Below, one piece after another: positions 16,295 to 25,682 of a stretch of DNA of 44,859 bases (position 1 is the stretch's first letter; every line of letters begins with the position of its first letter). The notes beneath the pieces are model-generated. The model was not told where the DNA came from. It saw only the letters and a program-made list of their open reading frames with translations, and did not search any database. Source of the stretch: Merismopedia glauca CCAP 1448/3 (GTDB taxonomy: Bacteria; Cyanobacteriota; Cyanobacteriia; Cyanobacteriales; CCAP-1448); NCBI RefSeq assembly GCF_003003775.1, contig NZ_PVWJ01000031.1, positions 1 to 44,859 of the forward strand, written 5' to 3'. Position numbers and translations under genes: made by a program.

Positions 16295-16408
16295 ATGGAA
16301 ACAAATACAATGATGGACTCAATTCTCGGAATTTTGGCTCTATCCATCCTGATTGGCGGACTTTTTATGTTATTCAGTGGTGTTCGGGGAATGGGCAATA
16401 AGCCATAG
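16295..16408 (+). CDS. 37-residue single-helix membrane peptide
   Basis: A short frame encoding METNTMMDSILGILALSILI then GGLFMLFSGVRGMGNKP. It has an AGGA eight bases before the ATG, one transmembrane helix (about residues 8-29), and a short polar C-terminus with Arg and Lys, so the N-terminus should lie on the outside or lumen by the positive-inside rule. It does not match PsbM, PetN, PetG, PetM, PsaM or Psb30 as I know them. Position beside psaD and size resemble the small subunits of thylakoid complexes, but that function is only a possibility. Confidence 0.6.
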   Translation: METNTMMDSILGILALSILIGGLFMLFSGVRGMGNKP

Positions 16409-16411
16409 ATC

Positions 16412-16475
16412 GAAGTCAGAAGTCAGTCGTACAGACGTAGCACTGCTACGTCTGTACAGAAGTCAGAAGTTAGGG
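16412..16475. repeat. Heptamer units flanking a palindromic repeat
   Basis: Two GAAGTCA units (16412-16425) precede a perfect 12-bp hairpin (16429-16440 with 16446-16457, five-base loop), then further GAAGTCAGAAGT. The hairpin stem shares the core GACGTAGCA with the repeats at 6618 and 29534, so it may be a shortened member of that family inserted in a heptamer array. Confidence 0.65.
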
Positions 16476-16655
16476 ACGGGTTTGTAGGGGAGGTTGCGAG
16501 TCTGGCGTTGCACGGCAGACTTTTAGCAACCGTGCGGGTTTAGCAGATCGATGTTCAGGTTACAGATTGATATTAAACAAAACCCGCCCTCTTCAGATCG
16601 ATTCCCGATCTCAACTATCTAATTAATTTTGACCAGGTACTTATGCAAAGGCAGT

Positions 16656-17816
16656 TTAGTTGGTTAATACAGCTTTTAACCGCGTCAAAGTTCTTGAGTT
16701 TTCTTCAGGAGTTCCGATGCTAATACGCAATCCTCCTCCCGTTTGACGAATGGAAGTTCCTTCAGATTTCAACTGATGGGCAACTTGTGCTAAAGACATT
16801 ACGCGGGGACGCACGTAGATAAAGTTGGCGCTACTTTCCCAAACTTGCAACTGTGGGATGTCCTGGAAAGCAGCTAGGAGGCGATCGCGCTCTGCTAAGA
16901 TCGACGGAATCACCTCTAACAACTCGTGGCGATGGGCTAAGGCGATTTGAGCCGCAGCTTGCGAAAAACTGGGTAAATTGTAGGGAAGACGGACTTTTTC
17001 TAAGGTGGCAATTAACTCAGGGTGAGCGATCGCATAACCAACTCGATGAGCAGCTAGCCGAAAAGCTTTGGAAAATGTCCGAAAAATCAGCCAGTTGGGG
17101 CGCTTTTCTAATTCCTGCACCACGCTAGTTTGGCTGAATTCAAAATAAGCTTCGTCTATCACGACTAAAATCTCTTCTGGTAGACTCCGCAACCAATCTA
17201 GTTCGGATGGAGTAAGGGAGTTAGCAGTAGGGGAGTTGGGATGAACGACAAAAAGTACTCTGATAGCTGGATTGTGAGTGCTTTCAAGCGCTTTTTGGGC
17301 TGACTCAAGATCTATCGCAAAATCAGTTTCATGACGACTGATGTTGACGACAGGGATTCCCAAGGTTTGGGCTAAAATCCCATACATAGAAAAGGTGGGA
17401 TTAGCCACCAAAATCGCACCTTCTGAACCCAAACAAGTGGCAATTAGCACCGAACGGATTAATTCGTCAGAACCGTTCCCTACAGAAATCTGAGTAGGAA
17501 GGATGGGATTTGCCAAAGAGGCTGATTCATTAACGTATTGAGCGATCGCTTGTTTTAGTGCCCCATATTCCCCATCAGGATAACGATTTGCCTCAATTGT
17601 TTCTAAATAAGTCCGTCCTAGTTTCTCTTTTAGTTGTTCTGGTAAATCGTAGGGGTTCTCGTTAGTATCTACTCTGTCAATGGCAACTTTTAACGGAACT
17701 GTATCTTCTGTAGCCACTACGGTTGCTGGAGTTCCGCCAAGAGCCGACGAAGCCTGTTCGGGATGAGGCGTGTAGGCGGTTAGTTGACTGAGATCGGAAC
17801 GGATGAAGGGAAGCAT
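16656..17816 (-). CDS. hisC: Histidinol-phosphate aminotransferase
   Basis: A 386-residue fold-type I PLP aminotransferase for histidine synthesis (imidazole acetol phosphate to histidinol phosphate). Motifs: [13 protein letters not shown] near residue 50, [44 protein letters not shown], the PLP-binding lysine in [17 protein letters not shown], and the C-terminal FIYVRPR. Residues about 25-45 form an extra segment (STALGG-like, [12 protein letters not shown]) before the conserved part, seen also in cyanobacterial homologues. It follows the metallophosphoesterase gene by 81 bases on the same strand. The other aminotransferase in the window (43675-44820) is the CobD type. Confidence 0.92.
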   Translation of the reverse strand: MLPFIRSDLSQLTAYTPHPEQASSALGGTPATVVATEDTVPLKVAIDRVDTNENPYDLPEQLKEKLGRTYLETIEANRYPDGEYGALKQAIAQYVNESASLANPILPTQISVGNGSDELIRSVLIATCLGSEGAILVANPTFSMYGILAQTLGIPVVNISRHETDFAIDLESAQKALESTHNPAIRVLFVVHPNSPTANSLTPSELDWLRSLPEEILVVIDEAYFEFSQTSVVQELEKRPNWLIFRTFSKAFRLAAHRVGYAIAHPELIATLEKVRLPYNLPSFSQAAAQIALAHRHELLEVIPSILAERDRLLAAFQDIPQLQVWESSANFIYVRPRVMSLAQVAHQLKSEGTSIRQTGGGLRISIGTPEENSRTLTRLKAVLTN

Positions 17817-17897
17817 GGTTAGTCGAGAGATTGAGCAGTTCTACAATTGTTCAGTTAACCACAGGTGAATGTAGATCGATACGAGATGAATACAGAT

Positions 17898-18785
17898 TTA
17901 CATATTTGCTAGGGGATACAGTGATTCCCCCATCTCCGCATTCTTTTGCTGGGTAAGAGTGATAATAGTGACTTCTGGAGGACAGAAAATTCGTCCTGGT
18001 GCGTAAGTACCTAAGCCACGATTGACATATAGTTGATTTTCTCCAATTTGGTGTAATCCTTGCATCCATCTCCAGTTGCGAACGAGTCTGTTGCAGTCTC
18101 TTTTCATGTAAGGTAGCCATTCTCTAACTTGTGGCGGAATTTTCTTTCTGATGACTGACTGGTATTTAGCTAACTTCATGAGAGGAGCAACTAGAGGTAG
18201 TGCGACTTGACCTCCATGAGTATGACCTGATAATTGCAGATCTACTCGCCATTGTTTCAATATTTTAGCAGTAGTCGGGTTATGAGACAAAACTAACCTA
18301 GGGATAGATCGATCTAAACTCTGCATGACTGGGATGGGATTAAATTCTCTTGACCAAAATTCTGCTAGTCCAACTAAAGGAAATTGTGACCCAAATGGAT
18401 AGGCAATTTCATTCCACAACACCCGAATATCTACGCTAGATAAAGCTTTTGTCACTTCAGATTTAGATTGACGATAGTAGATGTCGTGGTTACCTAAGAC
18501 AGCGTAAACCCCTAAACGGCTTTGTAGGTGTTTGAGTCTGAGAGCAAGTTGATGAATGGGAGTCGGATCGCTAGTAATATAATCCCCCGTCAGAACTATT
18601 AAATCGGCTTCCGCTTGGTTACTTTGAGCGATCGCTTGTGCTAATAATTCTTCAGATAGTCGCAAGCCATCATAGTGAAAGTCTGACATTAAGACGATTT
18701 TAGTGCCGTTTAAGGAGGTAGGTAAATCCGCGATCGCCACCTCTATGTGTTCTACACTCAAACGCCCTGTAAAAATCCAGTACAT
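17898..18785 (-). CDS. Calcineurin-like metallophosphoesterase (YaeI/YkuE-like)
   Basis: A 295-residue dinuclear metal phosphoesterase. All metal-site motifs are present: SDFHYD (Asp35, His37), LTGDYI, VLGNHDIYY, LSHNP and SGHTHGGQ. The spacing fits the YaeI/YkuE branch, whose members hydrolyse phosphodiesters and include lipid A precursor or cell-envelope enzymes; the substrate here is not known. The N-terminus MYWIFTGRLSVEHIEV is short for this branch, which often has a membrane helix first. It lies upstream of hisC on the same strand. Confidence 0.88.
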   Translation of the reverse strand: MYWIFTGRLSVEHIEVAIADLPTSLNGTKIVLMSDFHYDGLRLSEELLAQAIAQSNQAEADLIVLTGDYITSDPTPIHQLALRLKHLQSRLGVYAVLGNHDIYYRQSKSEVTKALSSVDIRVLWNEIAYPFGSQFPLVGLAEFWSREFNPIPVMQSLDRSIPRLVLSHNPTTAKILKQWRVDLQLSGHTHGGQVALPLVAPLMKLAKYQSVIRKKIPPQVREWLPYMKRDCNRLVRNWRWMQGLHQIGENQLYVNRGLGTYAPGRIFCPPEVTIITLTQQKNAEMGESLYPLANM

Positions 18786-19108
18786 AAACCAAGCCTACAG
18801 ATTGTATGACTCAACCCTCACCTTAACAAATTCAAAATGCCAGCCGAGGCGATATTTCCCAAGTCCCTAATCCCCAGTCAATTTGAAGATTTTGGTGACC
18901 TAACAGCTAGTAAATTTGCGGAAGTTTTTGCTGATATTTTCCGAAATCTTTACATTTCAGACTGTAGATTTACTGAAGACAGATGAAGAAATCCACGATT
19001 TGATTAAAGATAGGAGGAATCAGTCATAGATGTGATTTCGCCACCACACATAAGTTACTTATCCATATCCAAAACTTATAAATTTACTTAGATATCTTCG
19101 AGGGAAAC
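18786..19108. other. Divergent spacer, no gene seen
   Basis: A 323-base spacer between the divergently oriented metallophosphoesterase and TPR genes. It is AT-rich, with a near-duplicated TTTCCGAAATC / CATTTCAGAC area, and an isolated AGGAGG at about 19014 that is followed only by an ATG-TGA pair. The TPR gene has its own GAGGG six bases before its ATG. I see no RNA gene or clear promoter boxes. Confidence 0.5.
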
Positions 19109-19813
19109 ATGAACGCTAGTGCTTTTGTCCGTCGCCAGTCAAAGAAAATTAATTGGTATTGGGCGATTCCTCAAACTAATCGTCAAGGTTTGGGAAATTC
19201 TCACTTTGGCAAAGGTCACTCAACTACTTACTTGCGTTCTTTAGTTAAACGCAAAATGCAGCAAGGTCATTTCCCTGGAGCTATAGCTATTTTAACTTGT
19301 ATTATCAAGCGCCATCCTCATAGTGCGGCTGACTATAACAATCGAGGATTAGTGTATTTTCAAAGCGGTGAACCAGAAAAAGCGATCACTGACTATAATC
19401 AGGCACTGAAACTCAATCCTAAATTAGACAGCGCCTATAATAACCGAGCTAATTTTTATGCTACTCAAAAAATGTGGTCTGAGGCATTAAATGACTATGA
19501 TATGGCTTTGAGCCTCAATCCCACTAATGTTCGTGCCTGGATTAATCAAGGAATTACTTTTCGCCAATTAGGATTATACGAGCAAGCATTAGATAATTTT
19601 GAGATGGCTCTTAATTTCAAAGATTTACAAGGTATGAGCTATGCTCAAAGAGGACGCAGCTATCATCTCAGAGGTGACTGGAACTGTGCTTTGGCTGATT
19701 ATCGCCGCGCCTTTAACCATCTCAATGGTCTCTCTCAAGCAGAACATCAACTGATGGAGAAAGTAGAGTTATGGGAACAAGAACTCATGAGTTTTGCTCT
19801 ACGTTCTGCATAA
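19109..19813 (+). CDS. TPR repeat protein
   Basis: A 234-residue protein made mainly of tetratricopeptide repeats. After a basic N-terminal region (about 1-50) come four to five 34-residue units, for example AADYNNRGLVYFQSGEPEKAITDYNQALKLNPK at about 88-121, then DSAYNNRANFYATQKMWSEALNDYDMALSLNP and VRAWINQGITFRQLGLYEQALDNFEMAL. No signal peptide or catalytic domain is visible, so it should be a cytoplasmic protein-interaction scaffold. Start chosen for the GAGGGAAAC before the ATG. The partner is unknown. Confidence 0.85.
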   Translation: MNASAFVRRQSKKINWYWAIPQTNRQGLGNSHFGKGHSTTYLRSLVKRKMQQGHFPGAIAILTCIIKRHPHSAADYNNRGLVYFQSGEPEKAITDYNQALKLNPKLDSAYNNRANFYATQKMWSEALNDYDMALSLNPTNVRAWINQGITFRQLGLYEQALDNFEMALNFKDLQGMSYAQRGRSYHLRGDWNCALADYRRAFNHLNGLSQAEHQLMEKVELWEQELMSFALRSA

Positions 19814-19902
19814 GTCCGATTGTCTAACTCGATCTAGCTTTGAAGCATGGGGAAAATTAGATCTTACCTCCCCATCTCCCCACTCTCCCCCATCTCCTGC
19901 CC

Positions 19903-20220
19903 CTAACGGGGCGATCGCTTAGCTGCTTTGGCTTCTGCTTTTTGTTCTAGACGAAATAACCAAATCATGAGTGCTACTACACCAATTTGTACGCCCAAAT
20001 TTGGTAACAAAGAAGCAATATCTCCACCACCAGCTAGCTGGGCTAAAAATATTACCCCACCAATCAATCCAGAAGCCCCAAAGCCTGCATAAATAAACTT
20101 TCTTAAGCCTCGATATGGTGCAGAGGCTTCACTTTTTAATCTGGCATATAGCTCAGGATTCATGCCTTTTGGGACTTTATCTACTTTAGTCGTAGGTAAG
20201 CGATCGCTTAGTTTACTCAT
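19903..20220 (-). CDS. DUF3493 / Low PSII accumulation 1-like protein
   Basis: A 105-residue membrane protein of the DUF3493 family (Low PSII accumulation1/Rep27-related), found in cyanobacteria and chloroplasts; the plant and algal relatives assist assembly or repair of photosystem II D1. The typical segment is PKGMNPELYARLKSEASAPYRGLRKFIYAGFGASGLIGGVIF, followed by a second hydrophobic stretch (LGVQIGVVALMIWLFRLEQ) and a Lys/Ala/Glu-rich tail. The stop overlaps a small GCCCC/GGGGC hairpin (19899-19912) that may end the transcript. Assignment to the family is good; a PSII role in this organism is inferred. Confidence 0.8.
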   Translation of the reverse strand: MSKLSDRLPTTKVDKVPKGMNPELYARLKSEASAPYRGLRKFIYAGFGASGLIGGVIFLAQLAGGGDIASLLPNLGVQIGVVALMIWLFRLEQKAEAKAAKRSPR

Positions 20221-20244
20221 AGATAGTGAAAATTATCTCTCTTC

Positions 20245-20250
20245 TATACT
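20245..20250 (+). promoter_or_regulatory. Possible -10 box of the tRNA-Thr gene
   Basis: TATACT lies 15 bases before the mature tRNA 5' end, a suitable place for a -10 element given a short 5' leader. No good TTGACA-like -35 is present at the right distance. Confidence 0.35.
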
Positions 20251-20265
20251 AAAATGTTCTCTGTT

Positions 20266-20337
20266 GCCGGTGTAGCTCAGTGGTAGAGTAGTTGATTCGT
20301 AATCAATTGGTCATGGGTTCAAATCCCATCATCGGCT
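20266..20337 (+). tRNA. tRNA-Thr (anticodon CGT)
   Basis: A 72-base cloverleaf. The acceptor stem pairs GCCGGTG (20266-20272) with CATCGGC (20330-20336), with T20337 as discriminator. The D arm contains TAGCTCAGTGGTAGAG. The anticodon stem GTTGA/TCAAT closes the loop TTCGTAA with CGT at 20298-20300. The T arm has TGGGTTCAAATCCCA. CCA is not encoded. CGT reads ACG, hence threonine. Confidence 0.96.
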
Positions 20338-20640
20338 TTAGGTAAATGCTATTGCTGGCAAGATGTACAGTGCCTAATTGCTTGTCATCGATGACACATT
20401 TAAAATCGTATAAATTGACCTGACATTTCCAGACATTGAAGCAGAGTGTCTGTATCATCGCCGATCGCCACTCAAACCTCAACACCTTGAGTAGGCGATT
20501 TACAAAGCTTTTGCCCGCCGAAATAGTTTCAGATTGGACACCAGACATTAAATTCCTGATTTTTTCTGTATGGCTTGATGGTTTGGGAGTGAATATAACT
20601 GAAATATACCCAACAAATTCAGCTTAACGGAGAAAACAAA

Positions 20641-21024
20641 ATGATACGCCAAATATTTTCCATCTCTGCAATTTTGATCGCCGTAGCTCTTACAGTAACT
20701 CATAGCGCGATCGCGGCGGCTGAAGCTTATAAAACTAGCAAGGGAGAAGTCGTGGTGACAGGTTTAACACCCACAACACGATATCAAATCAGATTTGTTA
20801 ATGCCCAAGGTAAACCAGGTTCGCGCCAAGATAAATCAGTCAATAGTTGTGGCGAAATCGTCATAGAACGTGCTGCTAATTATACAACATTAGTTGTAGG
20901 CTCGGAAACTATCGATCCTGCGGCTTTAGAAACCAAAACTCACGTTAAGTGTAAGCCAGTTAGAAACGGTAAAGTCGTGCAACCTTCTGGTGTTGTACGA
21001 GCTAGAACGCCAGAGGCTAGATAA
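20641..21024 (+). CDS. Small secreted hypothetical protein
   Basis: A 127-residue protein. Residues 1-26 form a signal peptide (MIRQIFSISAILIAVALTVT, then HSAIAA). The mature domain of about 100 residues contains GEVVVTGLTPTTRYQIRFVNAQGKPG, which looks like a beta-sandwich edge reminiscent of fibronectin III-type folds, and two cysteines (SCGE, VKCK) that could form a disulfide in the periplasm. I do not recognise a named family. The next gene starts 47 bases downstream on the same strand, so they may be co-transcribed. Confidence 0.7.
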   Translation: MIRQIFSISAILIAVALTVTHSAIAAAEAYKTSKGEVVVTGLTPTTRYQIRFVNAQGKPGSRQDKSVNSCGEIVIERAANYTTLVVGSETIDPAALETKTHVKCKPVRNGKVVQPSGVVRARTPEAR

Positions 21025-21070
21025 CATCTGCTTTAGGCTGAATCTATCAGCCTTTTTATCTAAAATTACT

Positions 21071-21841
21071 ATGAAAATTATCGAACATAACGATCGCTCT
21101 TTGCACATAGCAGATCGAAATCGTCAATGTCTGTGGGGTTTATTATTTGCTACGCCTTTTATCGCCATTAGCTTAGGAGTAACTGTTCTAACTGCTAAGT
21201 TGATTACTTTAGAATGTCAGCGCCTTGAATCTCGTCAAATTGAGTGTCAACGAACTGTTACAGGCATTTTTGGTGCAGAAAAAGACCGAATTCCTGGCAA
21301 TTTGAAAACAGCTACAACAATCAAAACTAGCGGTATAGGGGTAGTGCTAGAAACTACTAAAGGTAGGGTAGAATTAGCTCCTTATCGTGCTTTTGTCACA
21401 GATCGGATCGATAAAACCGTTGATCGCTTGAATGCTTTTATAAAAAATCCGCAACAAGCTACAATTTCGGTCGAACAAGACGATCGCTGGGCAAATTACC
21501 TGGGAAGTGTCAATTTTTTTATTGGTGGAATGGCGATCGCATTCGGAGCTTTAGCGATTCCCGTGGGGATGAGTTGCAAATTAGATCGCAACAGTGGGGA
21601 AGTCATTATAGCCAAGAAATACTGGTTGTATGGCGATCGCCAGATGGTGCTACCACTATCTAAAATAGATCGAGCTTTAGTTCGCGAATTACCATTTTCT
21701 CTAAATCGTAAATCAGTCTATAATATTCATTTGGTTCCGAGTGCTGGTAAGAAAGTTTCTCTCTCAGTTCCCAGTCAGAATCTATCTCAGTATCAGGAGA
21801 TTGTTGATGTCACTAATGATTTTCTGCGTCGCTATGCATAG
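21071..21841 (+). CDS. Two-helix membrane protein, unknown function
   Basis: A 256-residue protein starting MKIIEHNDRSLHIADRNRQ; the frame is open further upstream, but that part overlaps the preceding gene, so ATG 21071 is chosen. Two membrane helices are visible (about residues 19-42 and 150-173) around an external loop with LECQRLESRQIECQRTVTGIFG. The C-terminal 80 residues are soluble and contain GEVIIAKKYWLYGDRQMVLPLSKIDRALV, resembling the PH-like or photosystem-assembly-type domains in cyanobacterial membrane proteins. No firm family assignment. Confidence 0.7.
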   Translation: MKIIEHNDRSLHIADRNRQCLWGLLFATPFIAISLGVTVLTAKLITLECQRLESRQIECQRTVTGIFGAEKDRIPGNLKTATTIKTSGIGVVLETTKGRVELAPYRAFVTDRIDKTVDRLNAFIKNPQQATISVEQDDRWANYLGSVNFFIGGMAIAFGALAIPVGMSCKLDRNSGEVIIAKKYWLYGDRQMVLPLSKIDRALVRELPFSLNRKSVYNIHLVPSAGKKVSLSVPSQNLSQYQEIVDVTNDFLRRYA

Positions 21842-21858
21842 CTATTGCTGAGTTAGCT

Positions 21859-22920
21859 ATCGCCTAACCTAAACTTGCAAATCCGACTTCTAACTGAGGA
21901 GCGATCGCGGTATTTGGGTATAGTTGGAAAAGCGATCGGTTGAGTATATTTAACTGTTTTGCGATCGCAACTGTTGTAGTTGTTCGATAGTCAATTCAGT
22001 AATCCGAGCAATTATGTCCAATGGTATGTTTTCCTGAAGCATTTTTAGGGCAATAGCTTGTTTTTGTCGCTCCTCACCTCTAGCTTCGCCTTTAGCTTCG
22101 CCTTTAGCTTCAGCCATCCGTTCAATAGAAGTTACATAAGGCATTTGTCTCTCCCGTTCGTACTGCTCTAATTCATCTCGAAAAGAACGTTTCAACTCTT
22201 CTGGTAACTCTAAGATCCAATCGATGAACCTGAATAAATTCAGTATATCTTGTCTTTCATATCCCCGTTCGTACAAGAGCCTGGTTAACCGAAACTTCCA
22301 TTCTTTTCTAGATATACCATCATTTCGAGTTTCCTTGGTCTTTAAATGCGCCATTACTGCAATGGCAAATGGATTATGACTCGTTTCCAACTGGTTCCAA
22401 TCAGAAGCATAGTCAAGTAATTTAATTATGGGGAACCGAAAGGATACTTCACATCCCCAAAGTTCGCTCTGAAACGGTTTGGGTTTCCAGGTTTCTCGTT
22501 CGTCACCCAATATCGCTAAACTGGCAATGGGCAAATCGTACTTATCCCGCAAGCGATAGTAATAGACAAACATCCGTTCAGCAAAATGACTTTCCTCCTG
22601 ACTCTGGATCTCGATATGAACTAAAACCCAAGTTTCTTCACCACTGAGTCTCCACACTTTGACTAGCTTATCAGCCAACCGTTTACCTAATTCGGCATCT
22701 CGTACTACCTGCTGTAATTCCGAGTCGAGAAAATCGTAGCCTCGATTCCAGTCGATTTCAGCGTGAATTTGAGGAAAGAAAAACTCAACGAACTCCTGAA
22801 AATAAGCTTCGAGAATATCCTTCCAGGGAGAATCGAAGGCATCGCGTGGTTCGGTCATGGATGCAGTGGATACAAATGGTAGTAATTAACTTTACCATTG
22901 GCGATCGCCTAACCTAGACT
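21859..22920. repeat. 17-bp direct repeats flanking the Rpn-like gene
   Basis: The 17-base word at 21859-21875 (ATCGCCTAACCTAAACT) recurs at 22904-22920 with one mismatch, in the same orientation. The two copies bracket the 21950-22858 nuclease gene, about 75 bases from its 3' end and 45 bases from its 5' end. They may be remnants of a target duplication or of a repeat used in recombination. Confidence 0.6.
21950..22858 (-). CDS. Rpn-like PD-(D/E)XK nuclease / putative transposase family protein
   Basis: A 302-residue protein of the cyanobacterium-rich Rpn/DUF4351-like group (recombination-promoting nuclease-related). The nuclease core shows ADKLVKVWRLSGEETWVLVHIEIQSQEE: an Asp before the beta-hairpin and the HIEIQ motif of the PD-(D/E)XK fold. 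FAERMFVYYYRLRDKYDLPIASLAILGDE follows, as is usual. The C-terminal part has a 12-base tandem repeat encoding AEAKGEAKGEARGEE, then a helical tail. These genes expand in cyanobacterial genomes, but the role in any one copy is unknown. It is flanked by direct repeats. Confidence 0.8.
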   Translation of the reverse strand: MTEPRDAFDSPWKDILEAYFQEFVEFFFPQIHAEIDWNRGYDFLDSELQQVVRDAELGKRLADKLVKVWRLSGEETWVLVHIEIQSQEESHFAERMFVYYYRLRDKYDLPIASLAILGDERETWKPKPFQSELWGCEVSFRFPIIKLLDYASDWNQLETSHNPFAIAVMAHLKTKETRNDGISRKEWKFRLTRLLYERGYERQDILNLFRFIDWILELPEELKRSFRDELEQYERERQMPYVTSIERMAEAKGEAKGEARGEERQKQAIALKMLQENIPLDIIARITELTIEQLQQLRSQNS

Positions 22921-22979
22921 CGCTAGTGTGTCAGAATATTAAAACCAAGGATGATATGAAGATAGATTAGGAAGAAATT

Positions 22980-25607
22980 GTGGACTCCCGTTACACCCCA
23001 GCAGAAATAGAAGTAAAGTGGCAGCAGCATTGGACTGAACAAAACATTGACAAAACCCTAACCGAGAAAAATCAGCCCAAATTCTATGCCCTATCTATGT
23101 TCCCCTATCCATCGGGAAACCTGCATATGGGGCACGTCCGCAACTATACCATCACCGATGTCATTGCTAGAGTTAGAAGAATGCAGGGATATCGGGTGTT
23201 GCATCCGATGGGTTGGGATGCGTTTGGCTTACCTGCGGAAAATGCCGCTATAGATAGAGGAGTTCCCCCAGCTAAGTGGACGTATCAAAACATCGCGCAA
23301 ATGCGATCGGAATTAAAGCGTTTGGGGCTTTCCTACGATTGGAACCAAGAATTAGCTACGTGCGCGCCTAATTACTATAAATGGACGCAGTGGATCTTTT
23401 TGCAGTTTTTATCAGCAGGACTTGCTTATCAAAAAGAAGCTGCGGTAAACTGGGACCCCATCGATCAAACCGTTCTCGCCAACGAACAAGTAGATAGCGA
23501 AGGGCGTTCTTGGCGTTCTGGGGCGAAAGTAGAACGAAAACTCTTGCGCCAGTGGTTTTTCAAAATTACTGACTATGCAGAGCAATTACTCAACGATTTA
23601 GATAAACTTACAGGTTGGCCCGATCGCGTCAAAACTATGCAGGCGAACTGGATTGGCAAATCCGTCGGGGCGTATTTAGAGTTTCCTGTAGTGGGTTCGG
23701 ATACCAAAATAGGCGTATTCACAACCCGTCCAGATACGGCTTATGGGGTCACATATGTAGTTTTAGCCCCAGAACACCCTTTAACGTTACAACTGACCAC
23801 AGCAGACCAAAAAGCGGCAGTAGAAGCCTTTATTCAAGATGTTTCCGGTCAAAGTGAATTAGAACGGGTAGCTGAAGATAAACCGAAGCGGGGTATTCCT
23901 ACGGGTGCTAAGGCGATTAATCCCTTTACAGGTGCAGAAATTCCGGTTTGGATTGCTGACTATGTTCTGTATGAATATGGTACTGGTGCAGTGATGGGAG
24001 TTCCCGCGCACGACAGTCGCGATTTCAAATTTGCCACGCAACAGAATTTAGCAATTCAAGTTGTAATCGTGCCTAATGAAGATTCATCAACGACATCCAT
24101 TGCAGAAGCTTATACAGAAGCCGGAGTTTTAGTTAATTCGGGTGAATTTGATGGGATGCTATCTACTCAAGGTAAGACAGCCATAATTGAATATGCCGAA
24201 AAACAGGGCATAGGTAAAGCTAGAATTCAGTATCGCTTGCGAGATTGGTTGATTTCTCGTCAAAGATATTGGGGCGCGCCGATTCCTGTGGTTCATTGTC
24301 CAAATTGCGGGATTGTGCCAGTTCCAGCCGCAGATTTACCTGTAGTTCTTCCCGAAGAAATCGATCTTTCTGGTAGAGGTCCTTCACCATTAGCTCAGTT
24401 AGAATCTTGGGTGAATGTACCATGTCCTAGTTGTAACACTCCAGCGAAGCGGGAAACTGATACGATGGATACCTTTATTGATTCATCTTGGTATTTCTTG
24501 CGCTTTCCCGATGCAACTAATACAGAAAAGGTTTTTGATTCAGATTGCACAAATGACTGGATGCCTGTAGATCAGTATGTAGGGGGTATCGAACACGCGA
24601 TCTTGCACTTACTTTACTCTAGATTTGTGACTAAGGTGTTGCGAGACAGATCCTTACTCAACTTTGACGAACCATTCCAGAAACTTTTAACTCAAGGGAT
24701 GGTACAAGGGAAAACCTACCTCAACCCCAAAACCGAACGCTGGATTCCTTCGGCTTTGGTTAACCCCAACGATCCGAAAGATCCTGAAACTGGGGAACCT
24801 TTGACGGTTTCGTATAAAACCATGTCGAAGTCAAAACATAATGGGGTAGCACCACAGCACGTCATAGATAAATATGGTGCAGATACCGCACGGATGTTTA
24901 TTCTGTTTAAAGCACCTCCTGAAAAGGATTTGGAATGGGAAGAAACAGATGTTGAAGGGCAATTTCGGTTTCTAAATCGGGTTTGGCGGTTAGTGACGGA
25001 ATTTGCACAAACAGGTAAGGGCGCAATCCTATACCTGCGGCACGCTGCGCTACGACAAGCTCAGGAACCGCTTTGCGCCCCTACACAAAAATCTTTTGCC
25101 GCCTCAAGCCCCAAATCTAAAGAAGACAAAGAACTGCGACGAGCAATTCATACAGCGATCGCCGAAATTAGTCACGATCTAGAGGGTGAATATCAATTCA
25201 ATACGGCAGTGTCTGAGTTGATGAAGCTAAGTAATGCGTTAGGCGATCGCACTGATAAACAATCTTCTGTCTACCGAGAAGGAATCTATACCCTAGTAAT
25301 ATTACTAGCACCTTTTGCCCCTCACATCGCCGAAGAACTGTGGCATCTTTTAGGTAATACAGGTTCAGTCCACCAGCAAACATGGCTCCAGCATGACCCA
25401 GAAGCCCTCGTAGCCGACGAAATTACCCTAGTGATTCAAGTTTTGGGTAAAACCAGAGGCACTCTCGTAGTGCCCGCCCAAGCCACTCAGACAGAATTAG
25501 AAGATCTGGCGCGGGAATCAGAAGTAGCCCAAAAATTCATTGCTGGTAAAACCATTAAAAAAGTAATAGTTGTACCTGGCAAATTAGTCAACTTTGTAAT
25601 TACTTAA
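22980..25607 (+). CDS. leuS: Leucyl-tRNA synthetase
   Basis: An 875-residue class I synthetase that charges tRNA-Leu. HMGH is at residues 49-52 and MSKSK at 615-619 ([10 protein letters not shown]). The editing domain (about 230-420) has the [20 protein letters not shown] motif, and the zinc/tRNA region [11 protein letters not shown] and VPCPSCNTP are present. The start is GTG at 22980 with AGGAAG upstream. Odd: residues about 679-702, in the anticodon-binding region after [15 protein letters not shown], are coded by a palindromic repeat (25015-25084). Intrinsic terminator at 25639-25680. Confidence 0.97.
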   Translation: MDSRYTPAEIEVKWQQHWTEQNIDKTLTEKNQPKFYALSMFPYPSGNLHMGHVRNYTITDVIARVRRMQGYRVLHPMGWDAFGLPAENAAIDRGVPPAKWTYQNIAQMRSELKRLGLSYDWNQELATCAPNYYKWTQWIFLQFLSAGLAYQKEAAVNWDPIDQTVLANEQVDSEGRSWRSGAKVERKLLRQWFFKITDYAEQLLNDLDKLTGWPDRVKTMQANWIGKSVGAYLEFPVVGSDTKIGVFTTRPDTAYGVTYVVLAPEHPLTLQLTTADQKAAVEAFIQDVSGQSELERVAEDKPKRGIPTGAKAINPFTGAEIPVWIADYVLYEYGTGAVMGVPAHDSRDFKFATQQNLAIQVVIVPNEDSSTTSIAEAYTEAGVLVNSGEFDGMLSTQGKTAIIEYAEKQGIGKARIQYRLRDWLISRQRYWGAPIPVVHCPNCGIVPVPAADLPVVLPEEIDLSGRGPSPLAQLESWVNVPCPSCNTPAKRETDTMDTFIDSSWYFLRFPDATNTEKVFDSDCTNDWMPVDQYVGGIEHAILHLLYSRFVTKVLRDRSLLNFDEPFQKLLTQGMVQGKTYLNPKTERWIPSALVNPNDPKDPETGEPLTVSYKTMSKSKHNGVAPQHVIDKYGADTARMFILFKAPPEKDLEWEETDVEGQFRFLNRVWRLVTEFAQTGKGAILYLRHAALRQAQEPLCAPTQKSFAASSPKSKEDKELRRAIHTAIAEISHDLEGEYQFNTAVSELMKLSNALGDRTDKQSSVYREGIYTLVILLAPFAPHIAEELWHLLGNTGSVHQQTWLQHDPEALVADEITLVIQVLGKTRGTLVVPAQATQTELEDLARESEVAQKFIAGKTIKKVIVVPGKLVNFVIT
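25015..25084 (+). repeat. Palindromic repeat inserted inside leuS
   Basis: The ends pair as an inverted repeat: 25015-25026 (GTAAGGGCGCAA) with 25073-25084 (TTGCGCCCCTAC), one mismatch. The same terminal word forms the 28-bp palindrome at 42108-42135. The inner part, with GCGGCACGCTGCGC and AAGCTCAGGAACCGC, looks like the dispersed cyanobacterial palindromic repeats. It is read through in frame as about 23 residues ([20 protein letters not shown] and flanks). Confidence 0.75.
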
Positions 25608-25638
25608 AAATACGTAGAACAAAATTAACAAATAATCT

Positions 25639-25680
25639 TAGACCAATGAGCTTTCACTAAGTAAAATTGGTCTATTTTTT
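25639..25680 (+). terminator. Intrinsic terminator of leuS
   Basis: TAGACCAAT (25639-25647) pairs perfectly with ATTGGTCTA (25666-25674), followed immediately by TTTTTT. It lies 32 bases after the leuS stop, in the right orientation. Confidence 0.85.
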
Positions 25681-25682
25681 GG

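Noticed and set aside
20990-21070. Longer N-terminus for the two-helix membrane protein
   Set aside because: The extension overlaps the end of the preceding gene and lacks a ribosome-binding site; ATG 21071 is better.
23615-24423. Additional open frames inside leuS on both strands
   Set aside because: They are shadows of the leuS coding frame with no ribosome-binding sites and no recognisable protein features.
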